Source of the DNA: RGIG995 sp045543655
GTDB lineage: Bacteria > Bacillota > Clostridia > Oscillospirales > UBA644
NCBI GenBank assembly: GCA_045543655.1
Contig: JAZPXN010000034.1
Span: 1-62,257, forward strand
Reading direction: 5' to 3'
DNA: 62,257 bases
Shown here: piece by piece, positions 1 to 8,078 of the stretch
Numbering within the stretch: the stretch's first letter is position 1
Layout of the letters: each line of letters begins with the position of its first letter
The notes under the pieces: model-generated
Databases searched by the model: none
Told to the model about the DNA's origin: nothing
What the model saw: only the letters and a program-made list of their open reading frames with translations
Made by a program: the position numbers and the translations under genes

Positions 1-573
1 GGGGGCGGATACGGCGTCCGTTACGTGGACTCCGATCCCGAGATCGATATCCCTGCCAATATTGCGCAGGTGGCAAAGGCCGTCAAGGCGAAATGCAACG
101 CCCTTTCCCTGCCCCTTCCCGCCGTCCGTATGGAACCGGGAGGGAGCATCGTTGCCGACGCCGGGCTTACTCTGTATACTGCCGGCACCGTCAAGAGAAT
201 TCCCGGGTATAAGAATTACGTTTCCGTGGACGGGGGCATGACCGATAATCCCCGCTTTGCCCTCTACGGCTCTTCCTATACCGTGCTGAACGCAGGGAAG
301 CTGAACGAGTCCCCCGATTTCGAATGCTCCGTGGTGGGGCGTTGCTGTGAGAGCGGCGATATCCTGCAGGAGAACGTGAAAATGCCGTCCTCCGTCTGCC
401 GGGGCGATATTATTGCCGTCTGCACTACCGGGGCCTATAATTATTCCATGGCCTCTAATTATAACCGCATTCCCCGTCCTCCCATCGTCGTGATCTCCGA
501 CGCCGGCGCCTCCGCCACCGTGGCCGTCCGCCGGGAAACCCCCGAGGATCTGTTGCAATTTGATCAGGAATAA
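1..573 (+). CDS. lysA: Diaminopimelate decarboxylase, C-terminal part (5' end outside window)
   Basis: PLP enzyme that decarboxylates meso-diaminopimelate to L-lysine, the last step of lysine synthesis. The reading frame is open from base 1, so only the last 190 or so residues are present. They cover the end of the barrel and the C-terminal beta domain. The segment YVSVDGGMTDNPR and the CESGD motif (in GRCCESGDIL), which supplies active-site residues from the partner subunit, identify the family. One oddity: the usual EPGR motif reads EPGG (MEPGGSIVADAG), so the Arg that contacts the PLP phosphate or substrate in this fold is Gly. A strong hairpin terminator follows directly, so this is the last gene of its transcript. 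Confidence 0.93.
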   Translation, partial: GGGYGVRYVDSDPEIDIPANIAQVAKAVKAKCNALSLPLPAVRMEPGGSIVADAGLTLYTAGTVKRIPGYKNYVSVDGGMTDNPRFALYGSSYTVLNAGKLNESPDFECSVVGRCCESGDILQENVKMPSSVCRGDIIAVCTTGAYNYSMASNYNRIPRPPIVVISDAGASATVAVRRETPEDLLQFDQE

Positions 574-579
574 AAAACG

Positions 580-615
580 TCTCCGGAAAAGCAATGCTTC
601 TCCGGAGATCTTTTT
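580..615 (+). terminator. Rho-independent terminator after lysA
   Basis: Thirteen-base arms (580-592 and 596-608) pair with one mismatch around an AAT loop and are followed by TCTTTTT. The hairpin begins 7 bases after the lysA stop codon. Confidence 0.8.
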
Positions 616-617
616 GC

Positions 618-644
618 ACCAAAATCCCTGCCCGGCATATAAAT
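618..644 (+). promoter_or_regulatory. Candidate sporulation-sigma promoter before the cysteine-rich gene
   Basis: AC at 618-619, a 16-base gap, then CATATAAAT from 636, followed by ATGGAATGA. The layout resembles mother-cell (SigK/SigE-type) promoters. The same pattern recurs before the 36-residue peptide at 17.7 kb and before murA at 56.8 kb. There is no convincing SigA promoter in this gap. This is pattern inference only. Confidence 0.35.
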
Positions 645-696
645 GGAATGAGCAAACGTCGTTTTTGCCACTATGATTCAAGGAGGAATCAGGGAA

Positions 697-1506
697 ATGC
701 CGACAAACAGAAGCACGACTCCCTCGACCAACGGGTCGGAATTCCGGGAAGCGGTGTGCGTCAACGTGGACCGCGTTTACGATTGCTGTAAGGACCGGGA
801 TTGCATGCAAGATCTGCGGGTTTATCTTTCCGACGCCGATCAGCAGATTCTGGAAAACGCCGTGGCCGTCAAGGCGGAGAGGGCAGAGATTTTGTGGTCC
901 TACATAGACGTAGAACCGCTGGCCTTCAACAACGGATTTTATACGGTGGACGTCCGGTTCTTTATCCGGATCTGCTTTGAGGTGTGCCTCGGGCAGGGGA
1001 GACCTCAGCATATCGAAGGGTGCGCCTCTTTTTCCAAAAAGGCCATTCTTTACGGAAGCGAGGGCGGAGCAAAGATCTATTCGTCCGAATACGCTCCTCA
1101 GGGATGCGACCGCAATTCCGAGGTGCGCAGTAACCGCCCCAGAGCTACGGTGGAGGTTCTGGATCCCATCGTTCTCGCCTCGAAGATCTGCGACCCCTGC
1201 GACCGTTGCGGATGCGATACCGTCGACGTCAATTCCATCCCCGGCTACGTCTGCGCTTGCTTCGAAAGCGATCTTACCGACCGGGAGGGCTGTCGCCGTC
1301 TCTACGTGACCCTCGGGATCTTCTCCATCGTCCGCCTCATGCGGGAGGTTCAGCTGCTGATCCCCGCCTGCGATTTCTGCATCCCCGAAAAGGAAAGCTG
1401 CTATCCCGACGAGCAGGACCCCTGCGGTCTGTTCGGACAGATGGAATTCCCCCTCGACCAGTTCTTCCCGCCCAACAAGAACGGAAACTGCGCCGAAGAG
1501 TGCTGA
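697..1506 (+). CDS. Cysteine-rich conserved hypothetical protein (possible spore-envelope protein)
   Basis: A 269-residue soluble protein with 21 cysteines (about 8%), many in pairs or clusters: YDCCKD near the N-terminus, CDPCDRCGC near the middle, and several in the last 45 residues. It has no signal peptide or membrane segment. I recall similar unnamed Clostridia proteins opening with a VCV.VDRVYD.C motif, but no function is known to me. I chose ATG 697 because AAGGAGG (680-686) lies 10 bases upstream; an in-frame ATG at 673 precedes that site and would be untranslated. It is a single gene between two terminators. The promoter-like element upstream and the cysteine content suggest a cross-linked coat or exosporium protein, which is inference. 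Confidence 0.85.
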   Translation: MPTNRSTTPSTNGSEFREAVCVNVDRVYDCCKDRDCMQDLRVYLSDADQQILENAVAVKAERAEILWSYIDVEPLAFNNGFYTVDVRFFIRICFEVCLGQGRPQHIEGCASFSKKAILYGSEGGAKIYSSEYAPQGCDRNSEVRSNRPRATVEVLDPIVLASKICDPCDRCGCDTVDVNSIPGYVCACFESDLTDREGCRRLYVTLGIFSIVRLMREVQLLIPACDFCIPEKESCYPDEQDPCGLFGQMEFPLDQFFPPNKNGNCAEEC

Positions 1507-1526
1507 TCCTGCCCGTTTTCCGGCGA

Positions 1527-1562
1527 AAAAATACTCCTCATGATTTCATGAGGAGTATTTTG
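1527..1562. terminator. Bidirectional terminator between convergent genes
   Basis: Near-perfect palindrome (ATACTCCTCATGA and its complement, 1531-1558) flanked by A-runs on the left and T-runs on the right. It can end both the cysteine-rich gene (+) and the small membrane protein (-). Confidence 0.85.
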
Positions 1563-1573
1563 TTGTACTTTGA

Positions 1574-2011
1574 TTATTGCTCTTCCGCCGTCTTTTTCTT
1601 CAGCTTTTTGTGGCTCATGTGATAGGAATAAATGATGGAGCAAAGCATGGCCGGCAAAAAGCCCAGCAGCAGATACATCCAGAAGGGCTCGATGCGGATG
1701 GCGGGCAGGAGCAGGTCGGTGCCGTAAGAGTAAAGACCGCAGATAACGAAATAGTACAGGAAATAAAGAAGCAGATTTTTCTTCATCCCAATATATTTGC
1801 CGACGGCCTTGACCCCCTGCATGATCAGGTGCATTCCCGTACCCAATACCACCGTAATGCCCATCAGCATCAGAATCTGCAGGAAGGACATATCGGGCAG
1901 ATAGGTGTCCGCATAATAGAAGTTATAGGGATACAGAACGGCCGAAAGCCAATAGGATCCGACGCAGATGATCCAGCAAAGGATCGTGCGCAGCTTGAAC
2001 AGTTCTTTCAT
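1574..2011 (-). CDS. Small polytopic membrane protein, unknown function
   Basis: A 145-residue protein with four predicted membrane helices (roughly residues 8-30, 40-62, 74-98 and 108-130) and a Lys-rich C-terminal tail (HKKLKKK), so the tail is probably cytoplasmic. I do not recognise the family. The start is set at MKELFKLRT, preceded by GAGAGGA; a longer frame opening 23 codons upstream has no ribosome site and runs into the promoter. It has its own near-consensus SigA promoter (2052-2080) and stands downstream of the cation ATPase with only about 80 bases between them. The promoter spacer holds an inverted repeat, so it may be repressor-controlled. Confidence 0.75.
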   Translation of the reverse strand: MKELFKLRTILCWIICVGSYWLSAVLYPYNFYYADTYLPDMSFLQILMLMGITVVLGTGMHLIMQGVKAVGKYIGMKKNLLLYFLYYFVICGLYSYGTDLLLPAIRIEPFWMYLLLGFLPAMLCSIIYSYHMSHKKLKKKTAEEQ

Positions 2012-2051
2012 ATCGGAAATTCCTCTCTGAAAATGCTCTTTGACTTCCAAT

Positions 2052-2080
2052 AGTATACCACATTTTCCGGGAAATGTCAA
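2052..2080 (-). promoter_or_regulatory. SigA promoter of the small membrane protein, with palindrome in the spacer
   Basis: Reading on the minus strand: TTGACA (2080-2075), 17 bases, TATACT (2057-2052). The spacer plus the end of the -35 box form an 18-base near-perfect palindrome (ACATTTCCCGGAAAATGT), a possible operator. Confidence 0.8.
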
Positions 2081-2089
2081 GGGCTGGAA

Positions 2090-4717
2090 TTATTTGCCGA
2101 ATTTCCGCTGGAAGAATTTCACGACCTCAACCACGGGAATTACCAGAACCGCAAGGCCCATAGCGGTGAAGTATTCAGCGAGGGAAACGGTGGTGAATTC
2201 GAAGATGGTCTTCAGGAAGGGGATATAGATGACCGCCGTAGTCAGCACCAGGGAGGCCAGCATTGCGGCGAACAGCAGTGCGTTGTGGGTCTTCAGGGCG
2301 AAGATGGATTTCCGCTGGCTTCTCATGTTGAAGGAGTGGAAGATTTCCGCCATGGACATGGTCAGAAACGCCATGGTGACGCCGTGCTCGGGATCTCCGT
2401 GGGATTCCACGATGCCCAGGAAATAAGAGGCAAGGGTCAGGATGGAGACCAGAATCCCCTGATAGGCCACGTCAATACCAAGTCCGCCGGAGAAGATCCC
2501 TTCGTTGGAATTCCGGGGCTTCCGGTTCATGATGTCCGGTTCGCTCTGTTCTACTCCCAGGGCAAGGGCGGGGAAGGTGTCGGTGATCAGGTTGATCCAC
2601 AGAATGTGGATGGGATGCAGGATCGTAAAGCCGAGAATGGTGGCGGTGAAGATGGAAATGACTTCACTCAGATTGGAGGCCAGCAGGAACTGGATGGCCT
2701 TGCGGATATTGTCGTAGATCTTCCGGCCTTCCTCTACGGCGGTGACGATGGTGGAGAAGTTATCGTCGGCAAGAATCATGTCGGCCACGTTCTTCGTAAC
2801 GTCGGTGCCGGTAATGCCCATGCCGATGCCGATATCCGCGCTCTTGATGGAGGGAGCGTCGTTGACGCCGTCGCCGGTCATGGCCGTAACCTTGCCCTTG
2901 GCCTTCCACGCCTTAACGATGCGGACCTTGTGTTCGGGCTGAACCCGGGCGTAGACCGAGTATTTTTCTACAATGGTCTCGAATTCTTCTTCGGAAATAT
3001 CGTCCAGCTGAGCCCCGGTGATGGCCTGGGAGGCGTCGGTGATAATGTTCAGCTCTTTTGCAATGGCAACGGCCGTGTCGATATGGTCGCCGGTGATCAT
3101 TACGGGACGGATGCCGGCGGTGCGGCATTTTTCAATGGCCGCCTTCACTTCGGGACGGACGGGATCGATCATGCCCGTAAGACCTACGAAGATCAGGTCT
3201 TCTTCCAGATCCTCCGGCTCGTAGGAGGCGGGAGCGCTTGCGTGGGGCTTCATTGCCAGAGCCAGAACGCGCAGAGCCCGGTCGGACATTTCCTTCTGGG
3301 CGGCGAGGATCTCGCTTTTTACCTCGTCGTTCATGGGGATCTTCTGCCCGTTCTTCAGCACTGCGGTGCAGTGGGACAGAATGATATCGGGAGCGCCCTT
3401 GGTGAACTGAACGATGCCTGCGCCGGTCTGATGAACCGTGGACATCATCTTACGGGAAGAGTCGAAGGGAGCTTCTCCGATCCGGGGAGAAGCCGTTTTC
3501 AGAGCGGGCTTTTTCAGATCGAGGCTTGCGGCGTAGTTGACCAGAGCGCATTCCGTCGGTTCCCCTTCGGCGCCCTTGTCGGTCCATTCCGCATCGGAGC
3601 AGAGGGCCATTCCCTCCGCAAGAAGGGTTTCGTTGTCGCCGTAGTGATCCACTACGGTCATTTTGTTCTGGGTCAGCGTCCCGGTCTTATCGGAGCAAAT
3701 GACCTGAGTGCAGCCCAGAGTTTCCACCGCCGTCAGCTTCCGGATGACTGCGTTGCGCTTGGACATCTTCGTAACGCCGATGGAAAGAACGATGGTAACC
3801 ACCGTCGCCAATCCTTCGGGGATGGCGGCAACCGCCAGAGAAACGGCGATCATAAAGGTTGCAAGGATATCGTCCCAATGAATGCCGTCCGCAAAGATCA
3901 CGCCGGCGTCCTTGATAATGGTGAATGCGAAAATGAATACGCAGATGCCAAGCACCAGCCAGGTCAGAATCTTACTGAGCTGGGCCAGCTTCTTCTGCAG
4001 GGGAGTCTGTTCGTCTTCGGCCTGGGAAAGGGCAGAGGCGATCTTACCCATTTCGGTCTCCATGCCGATGCCCGTGACCACGGCCTTACCCCGGCCGTAA
4101 ACTACGGTGCTGCCCATGTAGGCCATGTTCTTGCGGTCGCCCAGGGGGCAGTCTTTCCCGGTCTGGGGCAGAACGTCCGCCGTCTTCGTGATGGCGTTGG
4201 ATTCCCCGGTCAGGGCTGCTTCTTCCACCTTCATGGAGGCGGATTCCAGGATGCGCACGTCGGCCGGTACTGCGTCGCCCGCTTCCAGGAGAATCACGTC
4301 GCCTACCACCAGGTCTTCACTCTTGACGTGAACCATTTCCCCGTCCCGCAGGACCTTGGAGGTGGCCGCCGTCATTTCTTTCAGGGCTTCCAGCGCTTTT
4401 TCCGCCTTGCTTTCCTGGATCACGCCCAGAATGGCGTTCAGAAGCACCACGAAAAGGATGATAATCGTATCGGTGGGGAATTCCGGTTCGGGGCCGAGGA
4501 AGGACGTGACCCCGGAAATCAGCGCCGCCGCCAACAGAATGATGATCATCGGATCGGTCAGCTGATTGAAGAAGCGCATCATGATCGAGATCTTTTTGCC
4601 CTCTGCCAGCTTGTTCTTGCCGGTACCCAGCTCTGCGGCGCGCTGGGAGGTGAGACCGTTTTCGTTGGATCCGACTTCCTTCAGCACCGCCTGGGCGGTT
4701 TCGAAATAATGTTTCAT
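2090..4717 (-). CDS. P-type cation-transporting ATPase, Ca2+/Mn2+ class
   Basis: An 875-residue P2A-type ATPase that uses ATP to export divalent cations. Visible landmarks are the TGES actuator motif, the phosphorylated Asp in DKTGT (near residue 342), TGDH and GDGVND in the nucleotide and hinge regions, and an N-terminal cation-ATPase domain. The ion-binding helices carry PEGL (helix 4), NLSE (helix 5) and NLITD (helix 6), as in SERCA and Pmr1 pumps. The start is set at MKHYFETAQ (ATG 4717), preceded by AAAGAAAGG; the longer frame lies in the leader. The leader is a yybP-ykoY riboswitch, which senses Mn2+, so manganese efflux is a more likely job than calcium. The gene is monocistronic. Confidence 0.93.
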   Translation of the reverse strand: MKHYFETAQAVLKEVGSNENGLTSQRAAELGTGKNKLAEGKKISIMMRFFNQLTDPMIIILLAAALISGVTSFLGPEPEFPTDTIIILFVVLLNAILGVIQESKAEKALEALKEMTAATSKVLRDGEMVHVKSEDLVVGDVILLEAGDAVPADVRILESASMKVEEAALTGESNAITKTADVLPQTGKDCPLGDRKNMAYMGSTVVYGRGKAVVTGIGMETEMGKIASALSQAEDEQTPLQKKLAQLSKILTWLVLGICVFIFAFTIIKDAGVIFADGIHWDDILATFMIAVSLAVAAIPEGLATVVTIVLSIGVTKMSKRNAVIRKLTAVETLGCTQVICSDKTGTLTQNKMTVVDHYGDNETLLAEGMALCSDAEWTDKGAEGEPTECALVNYAASLDLKKPALKTASPRIGEAPFDSSRKMMSTVHQTGAGIVQFTKGAPDIILSHCTAVLKNGQKIPMNDEVKSEILAAQKEMSDRALRVLALAMKPHASAPASYEPEDLEEDLIFVGLTGMIDPVRPEVKAAIEKCRTAGIRPVMITGDHIDTAVAIAKELNIITDASQAITGAQLDDISEEEFETIVEKYSVYARVQPEHKVRIVKAWKAKGKVTAMTGDGVNDAPSIKSADIGIGMGITGTDVTKNVADMILADDNFSTIVTAVEEGRKIYDNIRKAIQFLLASNLSEVISIFTATILGFTILHPIHILWINLITDTFPALALGVEQSEPDIMNRKPRNSNEGIFSGGLGIDVAYQGILVSILTLASYFLGIVESHGDPEHGVTMAFLTMSMAEIFHSFNMRSQRKSIFALKTHNALLFAAMLASLVLTTAVIYIPFLKTIFEFTTVSLAEYFTAMGLAVLVIPVVEVVKFFQRKFGK

Positions 4718-4766
4718 TTTCACAGACCTTTCTTTAATTTGGTTATGTAAATTTTTTCTTCGCAAT

Positions 4767-4900
4767 AAAAAAAGACCTTCGCAGTAGAAAAATACCGCAA
4801 AAGTCTTGCTGATACCGGATTTGCAGTATCTTACGGCCCGGGATTTGCTCCGTATTGACGGTCCGTAATGAGTCTTTCGACTCCGCTACTCCCTTTTACA
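4767..4900 (-). promoter_or_regulatory. yybP-ykoY (Mn2+-sensing) riboswitch with terminator
   Basis: On the minus strand the leader carries the family hallmark GGGAGTAGC (around 4885) close to the transcript start, several stems, and the 3' conserved GCAAGACTTT. This runs straight into an intrinsic terminator: 15-base arms at 4807-4793 and 4786-4772 pair fully (with wobbles) and are followed by seven T. The family binds Mn2+ and commonly controls P-type ATPases or TerC-like exporters by antitermination. The aptamer 3' strand overlaps the terminator's left arm, as an ON switch requires. Paired regions were judged by eye. Confidence 0.85.
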
Positions 4901-4906
4901 GTCTTT

Positions 4907-4935
4907 ATTTTACCATTTATTCCCCGTTTTGTCAA
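4907..4935 (-). promoter_or_regulatory. SigA promoter of the riboswitch-ATPase transcript
   Basis: Minus strand: TTGACA (4935-4930), 17 bases, TAAAAT (4912-4907). The predicted transcript start, near 4900, is just before the aptamer. Confidence 0.85.
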
Positions 4936-4955
4936 GAGCAATTTGCGGAAAACTC

Positions 4956-4984
4956 TTGAATTTTTTTTGATAATGTGATATACT
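4956..4984 (+). promoter_or_regulatory. SigA promoter of mutY
   Basis: TTGAAT (4956-4961), 17 bases, TATACT (4979-4984). It is divergent from the ATPase promoter about 20 bases away. Confidence 0.75.
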
Positions 4985-5050
4985 GATAACGCACCGACGA
5001 CGGTTCCCTTTTATCTTATGCTCTTTTTTCTTTCATTATACGGAGGTTTC

Positions 5051-6094
5051 ATGGATCAATTCGCTTCCCTCACGTCCCCCTTGCTTTCGTGGTTCTCCCG
5101 GAACGCCCGCTCCATGCCCTGGCGGGACGATCCCACCCCTTATCACGTCTGGATTTCCGAGATCATGCTTCAGCAGACCCGGGTCTCCGCCGTGATCCCC
5201 TATTACGAGCGCTTTCTGCGGGAATTGCCCACCGTAGCCGATCTTGCCGCCTGCGACGAGGAACGGCTCATGAAGCTGTGGGAAGGATTGGGGTACTATT
5301 CCCGGGCAAGAAACCTACGGAAAGCTGCCATTAAAATTATGGAAGAGTTCGGCGGCGTTTTTCCTTCGGATTACGCTTCCGTCCGAGGCCTGCCCGGCAT
5401 CGGAGATTATACCGCCGGCGCCATTCTTTCCATCGCCTTCGGTCGTCCCGAGCCCGCCGTGGACGGAAACGTTCTTCGGGTCTGGACCCGCATTCTCGGA
5501 AACGATTCTGACATAATGGCCGAGGATACCCGGAAGGCCTGCCGGGAGCATTTGCGTGCCCTGATGCCGGAGGGGAAGACCTCCGAATATACCCAGGGGT
5601 TGATGGAGCTTGGCGCCACCGTTTGTCTGCCCAACGGCGTTCCTCTCTGCGACCGGTGTCCTGCGAATTGTTTTTGTGTTGCAAAAGAAAAGGACCTTAT
5701 CGACCGTCTCCCCGTGAAATCGAAGACCAAGCCCCGTCGGATTGAAGAGCGAACGGTTTTCTTCTTTTTCCACGACGGCAAGGTGGCTCTTCGCCGCCGC
5801 CCCCGGAAAGGGCTCCTTTCCGGACTATGGGAATTCCCCAATGAATTACGGGGCTTCGACCCTGCAGAGTGGGGGATCTCCGATCTTCCTTCCGTTGGAG
5901 GGGAATCCTCTTTTGGTTCGAATAAGCACGTTTTTTCTCATATCGAATGGCATATGGATTCCCGGGTCTACCGTCTTCCGTCTTCCGATCTTCCCGCCGG
6001 CTTCGTTTGGGTGTCTGCGGAAGATCTCCGGGATTCTTACGCCGTCCCCGCCGCCTTTCAAAGCTTCCTTCCCCAGGTCTTCCGGGAACTGTAA
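5051..6094 (+). CDS. mutY: A/G-specific adenine DNA glycosylase
   Basis: Removes adenine mispaired with 8-oxoguanine, preventing G:C to T:A mutation. The protein has 347 residues: the helix-hairpin-helix glycosylase domain with catalytic Glu37 (SEIMLQQT), the hairpin LPGIGDYTAG and catalytic Asp in VDGNVLRV; a 4Fe-4S loop with four cysteines (C-X7-C-X2-C-X5-C, around residues 193-210); and a C-terminal NUDIX-like domain that reads 8-oxoguanine. ATG 5051 is chosen because GGAGG lies 4 bases before it; an upstream in-frame ATG has no ribosome site. It is a single gene with its own promoter and terminator. Confidence 0.95.
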   Translation: MDQFASLTSPLLSWFSRNARSMPWRDDPTPYHVWISEIMLQQTRVSAVIPYYERFLRELPTVADLAACDEERLMKLWEGLGYYSRARNLRKAAIKIMEEFGGVFPSDYASVRGLPGIGDYTAGAILSIAFGRPEPAVDGNVLRVWTRILGNDSDIMAEDTRKACREHLRALMPEGKTSEYTQGLMELGATVCLPNGVPLCDRCPANCFCVAKEKDLIDRLPVKSKTKPRRIEERTVFFFFHDGKVALRRRPRKGLLSGLWEFPNELRGFDPAEWGISDLPSVGGESSFGSNKHVFSHIEWHMDSRVYRLPSSDLPAGFVWVSAEDLRDSYAVPAAFQSFLPQVFREL

Positions 6095-6114
6095 CCCTCC
6101 TGTTCTTCCAAATC

Positions 6115-6147
6115 AAAAGACGCCTCCGTGAACGGGGCGTCTTTTTT
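6115..6147 (+). terminator. Rho-independent terminator after mutY
   Basis: AAAGACGCC pairs with GGGCGTCTTT across a short loop and is followed by a T-rich tail. Confidence 0.85.
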
Positions 6148-6241
6148 CTTTTGTTTCATTTCTTTTCCATTTTCTTTCGAATCGCCGCCTCTCTATTGTT
6201 TCAAAAGAATGAAAGGTTTGTGAAAAAACTTCAAAATGGGA

Positions 6242-6270
6242 TTGACAAACCCGCCGTCTGCGGTTATAAT
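6242..6270 (+). promoter_or_regulatory. SigA promoter of the yicC-to-thiN run
   Basis: Consensus TTGACA (6242-6247), 17 bases, TATAAT (6265-6270). It is the only strong promoter I see before about 12 tightly packed genes. Confidence 0.9.
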
Positions 6271-6307
6271 ATATAAATAAAATTATACATTATTGAGGTG
6301 CACTGTA

Positions 6308-7186
6308 ATGATTCGAAGCATGACCGGCTACGGCCGGGCACAGCGCGTCGTGGGAAGCCGGGATATCACCGTCGAAATCAAAGCGGTCAATCACCGTTAT
6401 TTCGAAATGAACGCCCGCATTCCCCGTGCCTATCTCTCCCTGGAGGATCCCATCCGCGGGGAACTGCGCCGGCTGATCGTCCGGGGCAAGATCGATCTCA
6501 ATCTTTCCGTCAAGCGGGAGGAGGGGGACGATACCGACGTTACCGTCAACCGGGAGCTGTTGGACAAATATATTTCCGTTCTCCGTTCCGCCGCCGAAGA
6601 ATACGGTCTGAAGGACGATCTTACCGCCTCCACGCTGCTCCGTCTTCCTTCCGTGATTTCTGCGGATACCGCCGAAGAGGATGCCGCCGAAGCCTGGAAG
6701 GATATCCAATCCGTCGTGGCCGAAGCCCTTGACGCCTTTATCGCCCAGCGGGAAGCAGAGGGCAAGCGTCTTGCCGACGATATCGTCGCCAAATGCGGCG
6801 AGCTTACCGATTACGCCGCGAGGGTGGAGGAAAATCTCCCCGCGCTCATGGAATCCTACGAAGCCCGCCTGCGGGCCCGGATGGAGGATCTTCTCGGGGA
6901 TCATCCCGTGGACGAGGGGCGGATTCTGACCGAGGTTGCCGTCATGACCGACAAGACCGCCGTTGACGAAGAGCTGGTTCGCCTCCGTTCCCATTGCGTC
7001 GCTTTGAAGGAAATGCTGGAAAAGGGCGTTTCCAACGGCAAAAAGATGGACTTCATCGTCCAGGAGCTGAACCGGGAGGTAAATACCCTCACCTCCAAGA
7101 TCGGCGACCTGGAGATCACCCGGATTGCCATTGAAATGAAGTCGGTCATCGAAAAGATCCGGGAACAGATCCAGAATATTGAGTAA
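6308..7186 (+). CDS. yicC: YicC/YloC family endoribonuclease
   Basis: A 292-residue member of the YicC family, which opens with IRSMTGYGRA and carries the VEIKAVNHRY segment, both visible here. E. coli YicC is an RNase that helps degrade small RNAs; the Bacillus counterpart is YloC. The C-terminal DUF1732 part (from about residue 205) holds the conserved EVAVMTDKTAVDEELVRL helix. ATG 6308 has GAGGTG upstream. It is first in an operon with remA (15-base gap), gmk and rpoZ, the order found in Bacillus and many Clostridia. Confidence 0.92.
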   Translation: MIRSMTGYGRAQRVVGSRDITVEIKAVNHRYFEMNARIPRAYLSLEDPIRGELRRLIVRGKIDLNLSVKREEGDDTDVTVNRELLDKYISVLRSAAEEYGLKDDLTASTLLRLPSVISADTAEEDAAEAWKDIQSVVAEALDAFIAQREAEGKRLADDIVAKCGELTDYAARVEENLPALMESYEARLRARMEDLLGDHPVDEGRILTEVAVMTDKTAVDEELVRLRSHCVALKEMLEKGVSNGKKMDFIVQELNREVNTLTSKIGDLEITRIAIEMKSVIEKIREQIQNIE

Positions 7187-7201
7187 AAAGGGGAGTAGAC
7201 T

Positions 7202-7477
7202 ATGCAACTGATCAGTATCGGCTTCGGTAACGTGGTTGCCGCCAACCGCATCGTCGCCATTATTTCCCCCGATTCCTCCCCCATCAAGCGCCTCGTGCAG
7301 GATGCCAGAGATAAGGGGACCCTCGTGGACGCCACCTACGGCCGCCGCACCCGCGCCGTGGTCATTACCGACAGTGGCCACGTGATCCTCAGCGCTCTGC
7401 AGCACGAAACCATCGTCAATCGCGTCCCCGGGGCGATGAATCCCATGGACGACGAGCCGGAAGGAGAAGAAGAATGA
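7202..7477 (+). CDS. remA: RemA family DNA-binding regulator (DUF370)
   Basis: A 91-residue protein. In Bacillus subtilis RemA is a LytTR-independent DNA-binding activator of matrix and osmoprotection genes and forms ring-shaped oligomers. The opening ISIGFGNVVAANRIVAI and the RLVQDARDKG and DATYGRRTRAV segments are diagnostic. It ends in an acidic tail (DDEPEGEEE). GGGGAG lies 9 bases before the ATG. The stop codon overlaps the gmk start by 4 bases (ATGA), so the two are translationally coupled. Confidence 0.93.
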   Translation: MQLISIGFGNVVAANRIVAIISPDSSPIKRLVQDARDKGTLVDATYGRRTRAVVITDSGHVILSALQHETIVNRVPGAMNPMDDEPEGEEE

Positions 7478-8043
7478 GCCGCCCCCGTTTGTTTATTATC
7501 TCCGGGCCCTCCGGAAGCGGAAAGGGGACCCTTCTTTCCGATCTTTTGGCCCGCCACCCCGACGTTTTTTACTCCATTTCCGCCACCACCCGCGCCCCTC
7601 GCGCCGGCCTTGAGGTGGACGGAGTCCATTACCATTTCCTCACCCACGAAAAATTCGAGGAGATGATCGCCGATAACGCCTTTATCGAGTATAAACGCTA
7701 TTGCGGCAATATCTACGGCACTCCCCGTAAGCCCGTAGAAGACGCTTTGAAAGCCGGACGCAGCGTGATTCTGGAGATTGAGACCGAAGGGATGCGGGAC
7801 GCTTACGCCCAATACCCCGACGCCGTCACCGTCTTTATTTCGCCTCCGTCTCTGGAGGTCCTTGCTCAGCGCCTCCGGGGCCGTAAGAGCGAAGAAGAAG
7901 CCGTGGTCCTCAAGCGGCTTCAGCAGGCCGAAGCGGAAATGGCCCGCAGCGGCGATTACCGTTATACCGTCGTCAACGGAGATCTCGAAACCGCCCGGGA
8001 GGAATTGAACCGGATTTTCGAAGCCGAGACCGCCGATCTTTAA
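7474..8043 (+). CDS. gmk: Guanylate kinase
   Basis: Phosphorylates GMP to GDP with ATP, an essential nucleotide step and part of (p)ppGpp physiology. The 189 residues match the family length. The P-loop GPSGSGKGT is at residues 11-19, the GMP-binding SATTRAPRAGLEVDGVHY segment follows, and the lid has ARG-type residues in LRGRKSE. It overlaps remA by 4 bases and is followed by rpoZ after 35 bases. Confidence 0.96.
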   Translation: MSRPRLFIISGPSGSGKGTLLSDLLARHPDVFYSISATTRAPRAGLEVDGVHYHFLTHEKFEEMIADNAFIEYKRYCGNIYGTPRKPVEDALKAGRSVILEIETEGMRDAYAQYPDAVTVFISPPSLEVLAQRLRGRKSEEEAVVLKRLQQAEAEMARSGDYRYTVVNGDLETAREELNRIFEAETADL

Positions 8044-8078
8044 TACGCAATTTTCATTTTCTGAAAGGAAGTTTTATC

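Noticed and set aside
2285..4750. Long plus-strand frame of 821 codons opposite the cation ATPase
   Set aside because: It is a shadow of a strongly conserved minus-strand gene; the product is His/Gly-rich without recognisable motifs. Similar long antisense frames occur over alaS, the hydrolase, the PBP and murA because of codon bias.
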